Source: JAEUKH01 sp964447205
GTDB taxonomy: Bacteria; Myxococcota_A; Polyangia; Polyangiales; Ga0077539
Direction of reading: 5' to 3'
Length of the DNA: 64,000 bases
Assembly (NCBI GenBank): GCA_964447205.1
Contig: CAYUSB010000007.1
Span: 152,989 to 216,988, forward strand
The notes beneath the pieces were generated by a model that was given only the letters and a program-made list of their open reading frames with translations, had not been told where the DNA came from and searched no databases. Below, one piece after another: positions 1-9,111 of the stretch. Position 1 is the stretch's first letter; each line of letters begins with the position of its first letter. A program made the position numbers and the translations under genes.

Positions 1-1064
1 GCGGGCGGGTCCTCGTCACCGACGCCCGTACGGGTCGGGTCACCCTCGTGCCGCACGAGACCGGGCCCGCGGCCTCCTTTCCGCTCGGGGGTGAGCACAG
101 CGACCCGCGCCTCGTCGTGCTCCCCGGCCCCGAAGGCCCTCTGCCCCTGGTGGCCTGGGTGCGGCAGAGCCTCGCCGGGCGACACCACGTCGTGCGGGTG
201 GGCCCCCGCCTCGACCGCGGGTGCGAGCAGCCTGAAGGGCGCGACGAGGGGCTGAGCCTCGCGGCCTCCACCACCGCCCGGGGAGCCCTCCTGGTGTGGG
301 ACGAGGACGGCCCCGAGCCCGCGGCGGGACACATCATGGCCCACGTCGTGACCCCCGCTGAGGCCCGTCCCGTCGGTCCCAACGGGGCGGCGGGAGGGTG
401 CCCCGCCCCGCATCAGATCTCGCCCCCCGAGCAGGACGCGAGCGACCCGGTGGCCGTGCGACTCGGGGACGGGGCCGCGGTGTTCTGGCTGGCCAGCCGC
501 GATGTGTCGGGGGGCGAGGAGCACAACGAGACGGTCACCGACCTGTGGGGGGTGGCCCTGAGCCCCGCGGGGCTCGTGCGGGGCGCGCCCTTGCGGCTCA
601 CGCGGGCCCCGGGGCATCGGTTCGGGATCGCCCTGGCCTCGGCCGAGGCCGGGACGGTCTGGGTGGCCTGGCGCAACGCCCCGGACAGCGACAGCGAGTC
701 GCGGGGCGACGGAGGCGAGGTGGCCCTGGCCCGGGTGACGGCCACCGCGGGAGGGCTCGGGCGGGTCGACCGTACGGCGGTGGTCAATGAGGCAGGGAGT
801 GTTCCGACCGGGGCCCCGGTGATCTGGGCGGAGGGGCTACGGGTCTCGGTGTGGTGGCGGGACCGGCGCGAGGGCCGGGTGGTCACGGTGCGGCGCCCGG
901 TCGACCCCACGGGGCAGCCCGACCCCGCGGGGCCACGGGTCGAGCCCGCGGCCGAAGGGGCCCTGCCCCACGCGGGCCTCGCAGCCGAGGGGAGCCCTGG
1001 GGTGGGCCTCTTGCAGCCCGGGCCTGGAGGGGGCCTCGCGGTCGTGCGGCTTCGATGCCCGTAG
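1..1064 (+). CDS. Hypothetical repeat-containing (propeller-like) protein, 5' end outside the window
   Basis: The reading frame is open from base 3 to the stop at 1062-1064, so the true start lies to the left; the GTG at 48 is only the first start-type codon inside the window. At least 353 residues are visible. The sequence alternates short hydrophobic strands such as VWVAW, VFWLAS and VSVWWRD with Gly/Pro/Arg-rich loops, as in beta-propeller or WD-like lipoproteins of myxobacteria. No catalytic motif is seen. The fold is inferred from pattern only. It resembles in style the reverse-strand protein at 35993-37327, without obvious sequence identity. greA follows 41 bases downstream with its own strong ribosome binding site. 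Confidence 0.6.
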   Translation, partial: GRVLVTDARTGRVTLVPHETGPAASFPLGGEHSDPRLVVLPGPEGPLPLVAWVRQSLAGRHHVVRVGPRLDRGCEQPEGRDEGLSLAASTTARGALLVWDEDGPEPAAGHIMAHVVTPAEARPVGPNGAAGGCPAPHQISPPEQDASDPVAVRLGDGAAVFWLASRDVSGGEEHNETVTDLWGVALSPAGLVRGAPLRLTRAPGHRFGIALASAEAGTVWVAWRNAPDSDSESRGDGGEVALARVTATAGGLGRVDRTAVVNEAGSVPTGAPVIWAEGLRVSVWWRDRREGRVVTVRRPVDPTGQPDPAGPRVEPAAEGALPHAGLAAEGSPGVGLLQPGPGGGLAVVRLRCP

Positions 1065-1105
1065 GCGTTGGCGAGGGGGCGGCGATCTGTTAGGAGGAGA
1101 ATTCC

Positions 1106-1585
1106 ATGTCGTCCAACATCCCCATGACGCCCGAGGGCCACGCCAAGATCAAGGCCGAGCTCCAGCACCTCAAGACGGTCGAGCGCCCGTGGGTGATCAG
1201 CCAGATCGCGACGGCTCGGGAGCACGGCGACCTGCGTGAAAACGCTGAGTATCACGCGGCCCGCGACAAGCAGAGCTTCATCGAGGGGCGCATCGCCGAG
1301 ATCGAAGACAAGCTCTCCCGAGCGGAGATCATCGACCCGTCGCGGCTCGGAGGCACCCGGGTCGCCTTTGGGGCCACGGTGGTGCTCTGCAACGACGCGG
1401 GCGACGAGGTGCGGTATCGCATCGTCGGGCCCGTCGAGGCTGACAGCGACACGGGCGCCATCTCGGTGTTCTCCCCGCTGGCAAAGCAGCTCATCGGGCG
1501 CGAGGCCGGCGACGAGGTGAAGGTGACCACCCCCGGGGGGTCGCGGGTGTACGAGGTCCTCGAGGTCACCTTCGGCAAGGGCTGA
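1106..1585 (+). CDS. greA: Transcription elongation factor GreA
   Basis: GreA rescues backtracked RNA polymerase by inserting its coiled coil into the secondary channel and stimulating transcript cleavage. The 159-residue length is standard. The N-terminal coiled coil carries the family pattern MTPEGHAKIKAEL near the start and ENAEYHAARDKQ around residues 46-57, including the acidic tip (GDLREN). The C-terminal FKBP-like half ends with SPLAKQLIGREAGDEV and a GGSRVYEVLEV strand. A clear AGGAGG lies about 7 bases before the ATG. recG begins 47 bases downstream on the same strand, so the two may be co-transcribed. Confidence 0.97.
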   Translation: MSSNIPMTPEGHAKIKAELQHLKTVERPWVISQIATAREHGDLRENAEYHAARDKQSFIEGRIAEIEDKLSRAEIIDPSRLGGTRVAFGATVVLCNDAGDEVRYRIVGPVEADSDTGAISVFSPLAKQLIGREAGDEVKVTTPGGSRVYEVLEVTFGKG

Positions 1586-1632
1586 GGCCCTCCGGGGACC
1601 CCTCAATCCCGGGTCGAGGCGAAGGGCCCCCC

Positions 1633-3807
1633 ATGGCGCGTACCCGCAGCCCCACCGCAGGGCCCCAAGGCCAGAGCCTCGCCGCCGACCTCCAGGATCA
1701 ACCCGTCGAGGCCCTGAAAAACGTCGGGGCCCAGGTGGCCGCCGTGCTCCGGGCCCACGGGGTCGAGACCGTCGGAGACGTGCTCTCGCTCACCCCGCGG
1801 CGGTATCTCGACCTGCGGGAGGCCGACGACTGGCGCCGGGTTCGGCACGGGCAGCCGGGGATTCTCGTGGCGGTGGAGGGGGTGATCGCCGACGCCCGCG
1901 GGGTGGGGCCGCCCCGGGCGAGGAGGCTCCAGATCGCCCTGCGCGAGCCGCAGGGGGTCTCGGTGCTGCGGGCCGTGTTCTTCCACGCGAAATCAGGGAT
2001 GAACGCGCGCCTCCCCGTGGGGGCCACCGTGCGCCTCGTCGGCACCCTGCGCCGCGGCCCGTTGGGGCCCGAGCTGGTCCAGCCCAAGGTGCTCGCGGCC
2101 CACACCCGCACCCGCCCCATCGAGCCCGTCTACGGGGCCGTCGGGTCGGTGGCCCCGGGCAACGTCGGCCGCATCGTGCGGGCCGCCCTGGAGGGGGTCG
2201 GGGGGTGGGCTGACCCGGTTCCGCCCGAGGACGCGGCGGCCCTGGGGTTGATGACCGCGGCCCAGGCACTGCGGGCCCTGCACGCCCCCGACGCCACGAT
2301 GGGCCCGGCCGAGCTCCGGGCCCTGACCGAGGGCCGCTCGCCCTCGCACCGGCGCCTCGGCCTCGAAGAGCTCCTCGCCCTCAGCACGGCCCTCGAACGC
2401 GCCCGCCGAAGCGCCGGGGGAGCCTCGCCCGTCCCGCCCGCCCCCGGGGTGATCGCCCACCTCGAGGGCCGCCTGTCCCTGACCTTGACCCAGGGCCAGC
2501 GCGACGCCGTCTCCGTCCTCGTGGGCGACATGGCCGCGGCCTCCCCCATGCGGCGGCTCCTGGTGGGCGACGTAGGGTCGGGCAAGACCGCCGTGGCCCT
2601 CGCGGCCACCCTCGCGGTCCTCCGGGCGGGCGGGGCCGTGTCGTGGCTCTGCCCCACTACCCTGGTGGCCGAGCAGCACGCCAGGGTCCTGGAGCGGGCC
2701 CTGGGCAACGAAGGCGGCCCCGTGGCCGTGCTCCTCGGGAGCACCCCTCCGAAGGCCAGGAGGCACGCGGAGAAGGTCATCCAAGCCGGCCTCGTGCGCG
2801 TGGTGGTCGGGACCCACACCATCCTCGACCCGGCCCTGACCCCGCCCGCCCTCGGCCTCGTGGTGATCGACGAGCAGCATCGTTTCGGGGTGGGCCAGCG
2901 GCTCGCCATGGTGGCCGGGCGGAGCCCCTCTCCGCACCTCCTGGTGGTGTCGGCCACCCCCATTCCCCGGACCCTGGCCCTGGCCCAGTACGGCGACCTC
3001 GACGTGGTCACCCTGGCCGAGCGCCCCGCGGGACGACAGGAGGTCACTACACGCCTCGTCGAGCCCGGCGATCGGGCCTTCGTCCTGCGCACCATCACCC
3101 GGGCCCTGGAGGCCGACGGGCGGGTGTTCGTGGTGGTGCCCCGCATCGACCCCGAGACCTCCGAAGACGACGACGAGGGCCCCCCCGCCGGAACCTCCGT
3201 GACCGAGACCCTCCCGTGGCTCCAGGAGGCCCTCGGGGCCGATCGGATCGCCGTGGTGCACGGGCGCATGAGCCCGGAGGCCCAACGCGAGGCCCTCGAT
3301 GCGTTTCGTCGCGGGCTCCTGCCCGTCCTGCTTGGGACCACCGTGGTCGAGGTGGGCCTCGACGTGACGGCGGCCAACCTCATGGTGATCCTCGGGGCCG
3401 AGCAGTTCGGGGTGGCCCAGCTTCACCAGCTCCGCGGTCGGGTCGGGCGCGGCGGGCAGCGGGCCGGGTGCCTCCTCGTGCCCGACGCGGCCCCCACCGA
3501 GGCCGACCCCGACGCCCACGCCCGGCTCGCCGAGGTGGCCTCCTGCTCCGACGGGTTCGCCCTGGCCGAACGCGACCTCGCCCGACGCGGGGCCGGGGAG
3601 TGGTTTGGGGCCCGGCAGTCAGGCGCGGACAGCACCCTGCGGTTCGCCGACCCCGTCCGCGACGCCGACCTCGTGCGGGCCGCCCGGGACATCGCCCGCC
3701 GCATCGTGGCGGCCGACCCCAACCTCGCCGAGCACCCCGCCCTGGCCCGAGCCGTGCGCAGGTTCCTGCGCCGGGGAGCCTCCCCGGTGGGCGAAGAGGC
3801 CGGGTAG
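1633..3807 (+). CDS. recG: ATP-dependent DNA helicase RecG
   Basis: RecG remodels stalled replication forks and branch-migrates Holliday junctions. The protein has 724 residues, slightly longer than the usual 690. The N-terminal wedge/OB region (residues 30-170) precedes the helicase core. Walker A is GDVGSGKT at 312-319, the DExH box is DEQH at 413-416 followed by RFGVGQR, motif III is VSATPIPRTLAL, and motif VI is QLRGRVGRGGQRAG. A C-terminal segment with RRGAGEWFGARQSG is the typical RecG (TRG-like) end. The ATG at 1633 has only a weak purine stretch (GGCGAAGGG) upstream. The next gene starts 7 bases after the stop. Confidence 0.96.
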   Translation: MARTRSPTAGPQGQSLAADLQDQPVEALKNVGAQVAAVLRAHGVETVGDVLSLTPRRYLDLREADDWRRVRHGQPGILVAVEGVIADARGVGPPRARRLQIALREPQGVSVLRAVFFHAKSGMNARLPVGATVRLVGTLRRGPLGPELVQPKVLAAHTRTRPIEPVYGAVGSVAPGNVGRIVRAALEGVGGWADPVPPEDAAALGLMTAAQALRALHAPDATMGPAELRALTEGRSPSHRRLGLEELLALSTALERARRSAGGASPVPPAPGVIAHLEGRLSLTLTQGQRDAVSVLVGDMAAASPMRRLLVGDVGSGKTAVALAATLAVLRAGGAVSWLCPTTLVAEQHARVLERALGNEGGPVAVLLGSTPPKARRHAEKVIQAGLVRVVVGTHTILDPALTPPALGLVVIDEQHRFGVGQRLAMVAGRSPSPHLLVVSATPIPRTLALAQYGDLDVVTLAERPAGRQEVTTRLVEPGDRAFVLRTITRALEADGRVFVVVPRIDPETSEDDDEGPPAGTSVTETLPWLQEALGADRIAVVHGRMSPEAQREALDAFRRGLLPVLLGTTVVEVGLDVTAANLMVILGAEQFGVAQLHQLRGRVGRGGQRAGCLLVPDAAPTEADPDAHARLAEVASCSDGFALAERDLARRGAGEWFGARQSGADSTLRFADPVRDADLVRAARDIARRIVAADPNLAEHPALARAVRRFLRRGASPVGEEAG

Positions 3808-3814
3808 ACCGACG

Positions 3815-6616
3815 GTGCCCCCCAGACTGCACGCCACGCAGCTCGCCGCAGGGGCCCGCGCAGGGGGCCTTGCGGGCGCCGTCCTCGGGGTCCTCGACCT
3901 CGGGGTCCTCGTGCGCCTCGGAGCCCCCGGACGGGCCCTCCTGACCGCCCTGGCCCTGGATGTCGGGGCAGGGGCCCTCCTCGGGGCCCTGGGGGCGGCG
4001 ATCGGGCTTCGCCTGGGGGCGGGGTGGCACCGCGGGGCCGTCCGGGCGGCCACGGGGGCCGCGTTGGGGGCCGTCCTGGGGGCGGCCTTGTTTTCGGGGA
4101 GCGGGATCGTGCGGCTCGGGCTCGCATGGCCCCTGCGGGCAGCGGCGGTGGTCCTCGGGGCCCTGGTCGTGTGGCGCCTCGGTGCCCTCGGTCGGCGTGC
4201 GGCGGACCTGCCTCGCTGGAGCCTCGGGGTGCTCGGGGTGGGCCTGTACGCCGTGCACGCCACGGTGCTCGTGCGGCAGTACGCGCTCTTGCATGGGCTC
4301 CTGGCCCTCGGGGCCTTCGCCCTCCTGAGGGAGGCCCTGCGGGGCCTCGGGGGGGCCGGGCGCTGGGCCGTGGTCGGGCTCGCGGCGAGCCTCGGGGCGG
4401 GGGTGTGGCTCGGCCATCCGATGGGGGTCCGGTCGGTCCTGCGTCGGGCCCCGGGGGCTCAGTATCCGGGGTGGGCCCTCGGCCGGATGCGTCGGCAGGC
4501 GGTGGTGGCCGAAGGGTCGACGGCGGTGCAGGCGGGCGGGCCGCGTCTGCCCCTGGCCGGACACGATCTGGTCCTGGTGACCATCGACGCCCTGCGGGCC
4601 GATCGGCTGCGGGCCCTCGGGGGGCGCGGGAGGATGCCCGTCCTCGACGCCATGGGGGCCCGGGGGGTGGTATTTGCCCGGGCCTACTGCACGACGCCCC
4701 ACACCTCGTACTCTCTGGCCTCCCTGATGCTTGGCACCCACGCCCGGGCCGTGATGACCCTGCCCGGGGCGTCCCGTCGGCGGCGCACGGTGGCCCACGC
4801 CCTGGGGGAGGCGGGGTACCGCACGGCGGCCTTCTATCCCCCGGCGGTGTTCGCGGTCGACGGAGAGCGTTTTGCGGCCCTCGGGGCCGAGCGGTTCGGG
4901 TTCGCCCATGCGCGGGTGGAGTTTGAGCCCGCCCGCGATCAGGTGACGGCCGTCGAGGCCTGGCTGGCCGCCCAGCCCCCGGAGGCCCGGGTGTTTGTGT
5001 GGGTTCATTTCCTCGAGCCCCACGAGCCCTACGAGACGCAGCCCGGCTTCGACTTCGGGTCGAGCCGCGAGGCCCGGTACGACGGCGAGTGCGCCGCGGC
5101 CGACGCGGCCCTCGGGGAGCTACGGGCCGTGTTCGCCCGGCGCGGACGGAGCCCATCGTGGATGGTCACGGCCGATCACGGCGAGGAGTTTGGCGACCAC
5201 GGGGGCAGCTACCACGGGACCACCGTCTACGACGAACAGGTCCGGGTCCCGTGGGTGATGGAGGTGGCCGGGGTGGCTCCCCGGGTGGTCGACGAGCCCG
5301 TCAGCCACGTCGACCTCGTTCCGACGGTGCTCGCGGGCGTCGGGCTCCCGCGGGCTCTCGGGCTCCGCGGGGTCGACCTCGGGGGGGTGGCCCAGGGAGG
5401 GCCCCTCGGGCAGGATGTCTTCGTGGCCGCCGGGTCGCTCCGGGCCCTCGTGCGCGGGACCCACAAGCTGGTGGTCGACCTGGCCGACGAGTCCCTCGAG
5501 CTCTACAACCTCGCCCGCGACCCCCGCGAGCGCGTCAACCTCGCCGACCGGCAGCCCGACCTCGCCCGCAGGCTGCGCGGACGGGTGGCGGGGTGGGAGG
5601 CCGAGCACGTTCGGATCGACGGGGAAGGGATGGGCGGGGCGGTGGAGGTCCCGTCCGACCTGGCCCGGGCCGAGCAGGGAGATCACTCCGCGGCCCCGGA
5701 GGTGGCCCGGCTCCTCAGCGATCCGGCCCCTGCCTTTGCACGGCGGGCTGCCGTGGTCCTCGGCGAGCTCGGGGTGACCGACCCGGGCCTGCGCGACGCC
5801 CTGGCCCGGGCCCTCCAGCACCCGGAGCCCTCGGTGGCCGAGGCCGCGGCGGTGTCGCTGGGCCTCCTCGGCGACCCCCGGGGCCTGGAGGGAGCCATCC
5901 GGGCCCTCAGGGCGACCGATCCGCGGGCGCGGCGACGGGCCGCCCTCGGGCTCGCGCGGCTCAGGCGCGACGACGGGGTCGGGATCTTGTCAACCTGGTT
6001 GACCGACCCCCAGGCCCCGGACGCCGAGCGCGACGCGGTGGTGGCGGCCTTGCGGGGGCTGCGGGCTCCGGGGGCCTACGAGGCCTGGGTTCGGCTGCTC
6101 GACGACCTTCGCCTCGCCCCGGAGGCGGCCCGGGCCCTGGGCGAGCTCGGCGACCGGCGGGCCATCGCGCCGTTGCGGGCCACCCTGGCGGCCACGCCCT
6201 ATCCCCTCACGCGGGGGGCGGCCCTCGGGGCCCTCCTCGACCTCGGCGACCCGACGGCGGAGGTGCGTCTGCGGGCGGCTCTCGGGGCCCCGGGCGGGGT
6301 GGCCGAGGCCGTGGGGCTCCTGCGGCGAGTGGGCGAGCCGGGGCGGCGGGTGGCGGGGTGGCCCGGGGCCGTTGGGCTCACCCCGGGGCGGGCTGTGAGC
6401 GTGACGATCCGCGGCGCGCGCGGGTCGGTCCGGCGGCTCTACCTGCGGGTCGAGAGCCCCGGGGCGGCCTCCGTAGAGTGCGACCCCTTCGGCCCCGTGT
6501 CCGTCCGGGCCGGAACCCGTGAGTACAGCGCAGAGCTCGGGTCCGCGGTGCGGTTGGGGTCGCTGCGGTGCCGGAGCGACGCCGCGGTGATCCTGCGCGG
6601 GGTCGCGGTGCGCTGA
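3815..6616 (+). CDS. Membrane sulfatase-superfamily (alkaline-phosphatase fold) enzyme with C-terminal HEAT repeats
   Basis: I place the start at GTG 3815, just after recG, giving 933 residues; the frame is open further left but that part only shadows recG. Residues about 5-230 hold six or seven hydrophobic segments, so the enzyme is membrane-anchored. The catalytic domain (about 245-620) has the metal-binding VTIDALRADR and the VTADHGEEFGDHGG motif near 452. The place of the formylglycine motif C-x-P-S-R is taken by PHTSYSLASL, with Thr297 aligning to the nucleophilic Cys. Formylglycine chemistry is therefore unlikely; a Thr-nucleophile phospho-transferase or hydrolase of LtaS type is more plausible (inference). 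From about 640 to 850 come HEAT-like repeats (ARRAAVVLGELG and similar), then a beta-rich tail. Confidence 0.85.
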   Translation: MPPRLHATQLAAGARAGGLAGAVLGVLDLGVLVRLGAPGRALLTALALDVGAGALLGALGAAIGLRLGAGWHRGAVRAATGAALGAVLGAALFSGSGIVRLGLAWPLRAAAVVLGALVVWRLGALGRRAADLPRWSLGVLGVGLYAVHATVLVRQYALLHGLLALGAFALLREALRGLGGAGRWAVVGLAASLGAGVWLGHPMGVRSVLRRAPGAQYPGWALGRMRRQAVVAEGSTAVQAGGPRLPLAGHDLVLVTIDALRADRLRALGGRGRMPVLDAMGARGVVFARAYCTTPHTSYSLASLMLGTHARAVMTLPGASRRRRTVAHALGEAGYRTAAFYPPAVFAVDGERFAALGAERFGFAHARVEFEPARDQVTAVEAWLAAQPPEARVFVWVHFLEPHEPYETQPGFDFGSSREARYDGECAAADAALGELRAVFARRGRSPSWMVTADHGEEFGDHGGSYHGTTVYDEQVRVPWVMEVAGVAPRVVDEPVSHVDLVPTVLAGVGLPRALGLRGVDLGGVAQGGPLGQDVFVAAGSLRALVRGTHKLVVDLADESLELYNLARDPRERVNLADRQPDLARRLRGRVAGWEAEHVRIDGEGMGGAVEVPSDLARAEQGDHSAAPEVARLLSDPAPAFARRAAVVLGELGVTDPGLRDALARALQHPEPSVAEAAAVSLGLLGDPRGLEGAIRALRATDPRARRRAALGLARLRRDDGVGILSTWLTDPQAPDAERDAVVAALRGLRAPGAYEAWVRLLDDLRLAPEAARALGELGDRRAIAPLRATLAATPYPLTRGAALGALLDLGDPTAEVRLRAALGAPGGVAEAVGLLRRVGEPGRRVAGWPGAVGLTPGRAVSVTIRGARGSVRRLYLRVESPGAASVECDPFGPVSVRAGTREYSAELGSAVRLGSLRCRSDAAVILRGVAVR

Positions 6617-6716
6617 TCCAGGGCGAGAGCGACACCTCCGCGCGCCAATACACACCCGAGATAGAACAATCCTTCAACAATACACAGGCACACTCTAGGC
6701 AACTCAAGAGGGTCGC

Positions 6717-6745
6717 TTGACTTGAGTATACACCCTGGTTATCAC
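6717..6745 (+). promoter_or_regulatory. Putative sigma-70-type promoter of the PI-PLC-like gene
   Basis: TTGACT at 6717-6722 and TATCAC at 6740-6745 are separated by exactly 17 bases. They lie in a locally AT-rich 100-base stretch (6645-6745) that stands out from the surrounding DNA. The predicted transcription start, about 6752, falls shortly before the GGAG at 6758-6761 and the ATG at 6773. The -10 match is only partial. Confidence 0.45.
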
Positions 6746-6772
6746 TGGGCTCCCCTCGGAGAACAGCTATTG

Positions 6773-7708
6773 ATGCGGTGGTTGTGTGCGGTCTTGTTCG
6801 TAACTTCAGCGTGTATCTCCCCGCTGGGGTCTTCGTGGATGTGTTCCCCGGCGACCAGGCCCGTCCATCCGGCCGCGACCGACGCCTCGTATGCCCACGT
6901 CCAGCGGCTGGCCTGTCACAACTGCTACGAGCGCCAGTATGCCCCCTCGCTGGCGGCGGCTCTCGACCACACCCGCAACATTGAGATCGACTTCTACGAT
7001 CAGGACAACGCCCTGGCCTTTGGGGCGAGTCGTCCCGGGGCGTGGTACGTCCGCCACGGGCTGACGGGCGGCAACCACAACAACTGCACGGTCCGCGACG
7101 GGCGCAACGACCTGCGGGCGTGCCTCCTCGACGTGGCGGCCTGGTGCGAGGATCACCCGGGGCACGAGGTGGTCACGATCTTCCTCGACAAAAAGCAGGG
7201 GTGGGGCCCGGGCCGGATGCCGGCCGACCTCGACGCCCTGCTCGACGAGACCCTGGGGGAGAGGCTCTACCGCCCCGGGGAGCTACGCGGGGCTCACCCG
7301 ACGCTGCGGAGGGCCGCGCGGGCGGGGGCGTGGCCGCGGATCGACGGGCTGCGGGGCAGGGTGCTCGCCGTGATGACCGGCGGGACCCTGATCGGACTCG
7401 GCGGCAACCGCGGGCAGTGCCGCTACGTCGAAGCCCGCGGGGGCGACGCCCGGATGTTCGTGGCCCCCGACATCCTCGACCGCGACGACATCCGGGGGGT
7501 GCCTCACGAGTTTACCGAGGCCGCGGCGGAGTCGGTGGTCTTCCTCAACCTCCCTGCCCGCAAGGCCGCCCTGGCCGCGGAGGCTGCTCCCTTCCACTAC
7601 GTCTCTCGGGTGTGGGGCACAGAGAGCGGGCACCTCGGGTGGAGCCAGCTCATCGCCACCCGGGTCAACCTCGTGGCCCTCTTCGACATCGGCCTCACCC
7701 CGCCGTAA
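6773..7708 (+). CDS. PI-PLC X-domain-like phosphodiesterase, probable lipoprotein
   Basis: The fold and motifs match the bacterial Ca2+-dependent phosphoinositide phospholipase C-like family (TIM-barrel phosphodiesterases). Two catalytic-type histidines are visible: His49 in CHNCYE, followed by TRNIEIDFYD, and His95 in VRHGLTGG. The C-terminal half keeps LRGRVLAVMTG and ESGHLGWSQ. I choose ATG 6773 (311 aa) over the in-frame TTG at 6722 because a GGAG precedes it and the TTG sits inside the predicted promoter. The N-terminus MRWLCAVLFVTSAC is a short signal peptide with a Cys that could be lipidated, although the lipobox (TSAC) is imperfect. The substrate is unknown; phosphatidylinositol or a glycerophosphodiester are options. 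Confidence 0.8.
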   Translation: MRWLCAVLFVTSACISPLGSSWMCSPATRPVHPAATDASYAHVQRLACHNCYERQYAPSLAAALDHTRNIEIDFYDQDNALAFGASRPGAWYVRHGLTGGNHNNCTVRDGRNDLRACLLDVAAWCEDHPGHEVVTIFLDKKQGWGPGRMPADLDALLDETLGERLYRPGELRGAHPTLRRAARAGAWPRIDGLRGRVLAVMTGGTLIGLGGNRGQCRYVEARGGDARMFVAPDILDRDDIRGVPHEFTEAAAESVVFLNLPARKAALAAEAAPFHYVSRVWGTESGHLGWSQLIATRVNLVALFDIGLTPP

Positions 7709-7776
7709 GGCACCCGGATCGTCGAGGGTGTAGGCTTCGTTCGGGCAGTTGCTGCCCCTTCGCTCGGAGCCCGCCC

Positions 7777-9108
7777 ATGTACGAAGGCACCCGGTTTGCC
7801 CAACTCCGCACGCTCTTTCGCGCCGCCGTCTCCCTGGGCCTCGTCGGGGCCGGGGGTTGCGCTGGGCGCATCGACCCCGCGGGATTCTCTGACAACGTGT
7901 GCACGGGCGCCGAGTTTCGGCCCGTGGTCGGGGTCACCCCGGCCACCCCGGTCGACTACCTCGCCCTGCGCGAGGAGGACGACACCTTCCCGGGGCAGCC
8001 TCCCCCTGCGCGAGAGCCCCGGGTCCTCGCCGCCACGGGGACGGCCTGCGCCACCGCCTCGGCCCCGGTGACCTGTCAGGGAACCCTCGCCGCCCTGCGA
8101 TCGAGCGAAGGGTGGCGCGGGCCGGGAGGTGGCTTGGACATCCCCGAGCATCGGTACGTGGTGTTTACCCGCGGGGACGAGGTCGGGTCGATCGTGAGCG
8201 TCGACGCCCTCGCGGCGTTCCTCGGGCCCATCGAGGTGGCGTCCGAGGCCGCGTGGCTGGCCCGCGAGCGGGGCTATCGCATCTTGTGCGACGGCAACAA
8301 CGTGCGCGGGGCGGGCACTGGGTTCGAGCTCCGGGTGGCCACGGGGCACACCTGCGGCGAGGGTACGGGCATCGACGAGCACGTCGTGGCGGTCTCCGCG
8401 GCCGGTGTCCTCACGGTCCTGGAGACCGTCCGGGTCGAGGACGGAAACCCCAACTGCGTGATCGGTCGGATGTCCGACGGGATCGACCGGGGCGACCCGT
8501 CCCCCTCCCGCTCCCTCGGGGACTACCTCGCCCGGGCCGCGGAGCTGGAGGCCGCGGCGGTGTTTGCGTTTGAGCGCCTGGCCCGAGAGCTGCGGGCCTT
8601 TGGGGCCCCCGAGGCCCTGGTGTCGGAGGCCGAGCGGTCGGCCCGGGATGAGGTTCGGCACGCGTCGTTGACGGCCCGGCTCGCGGCGCGGCACGGGGGA
8701 CGGGTGGGGGCCCGGCCGATCCCGACCCTGCCCGTACGGTCCCCCTACGCGGTGGCCGCGGAGAACGCCGCGGAGGGCTGCGTCCGCGAGACCTTCGGGG
8801 CCCTCCAGGCCACCTTTCAGGCCGAGCACGCCCGCGATCCGGCCCTCGCCCGGGCCTTCCGGGGCATCGCCCGGGACGAGACCCGCCACGCGGCCCTGGC
8901 CTGGGACGTGGCCGCGTGGATCGACGGGTTCCTCAGCCCTGCCGAGCGGGAAGCGGTGGCCCTGGCCCGTCGGGAGGCGGTGGTGGGGTTGCGTCGGGCC
9001 CTCGGGGCTGAGGCCCCCGAGGAGGCGGTGGAGCGGGCGGGGGTTCCGCGGGCGGTCGATGCCCGGGGGTTGTTCGACGCGGTGGCCCCGAGCCTGTGGG
9101 CGGCCTGA
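7777..9108 (+). CDS. Ferritin-like di-iron domain lipoprotein
   Basis: Predicted 443-residue exported protein. The N-terminus (LGLVGAGGC) is a lipoprotein-type signal. A middle region of about 200 residues, with paired Cys (NVCTG, TACAT, TCQGT, LCDGNN, TCGEG), is of unknown function. The C-terminal 150 residues form a four-helix ferritin-like domain: Glu in LEAAAVFAFERL, DEVRH, a second Glu in EGCVRETFGAL, and DETRH, together giving the E..ExxH..E..ExxH type ligand set (the first ExxH is DEVRH). This suggests a di-iron site in the periplasm or at the surface. The frame extends upstream through the previous gene, but that part is antisense-like noise; ATG 7777 follows CGGAG at a reasonable distance. 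Confidence 0.82.
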   Translation: MYEGTRFAQLRTLFRAAVSLGLVGAGGCAGRIDPAGFSDNVCTGAEFRPVVGVTPATPVDYLALREEDDTFPGQPPPAREPRVLAATGTACATASAPVTCQGTLAALRSSEGWRGPGGGLDIPEHRYVVFTRGDEVGSIVSVDALAAFLGPIEVASEAAWLARERGYRILCDGNNVRGAGTGFELRVATGHTCGEGTGIDEHVVAVSAAGVLTVLETVRVEDGNPNCVIGRMSDGIDRGDPSPSRSLGDYLARAAELEAAAVFAFERLARELRAFGAPEALVSEAERSARDEVRHASLTARLAARHGGRVGARPIPTLPVRSPYAVAAENAAEGCVRETFGALQATFQAEHARDPALARAFRGIARDETRHAALAWDVAAWIDGFLSPAEREAVALARREAVVGLRRALGAEAPEEAVERAGVPRAVDARGLFDAVAPSLWAA

Positions 9109-9111
9109 GGG

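Noticed and set aside
3605..3814. A longer N-terminus for the sulfatase-like protein, starting inside recG.
   Set aside because: The extra 70 residues are Ser/Pro/Thr-rich shadow sequence of the recG end; GTG 3815 right after the recG stop gives a normal membrane N-terminus.
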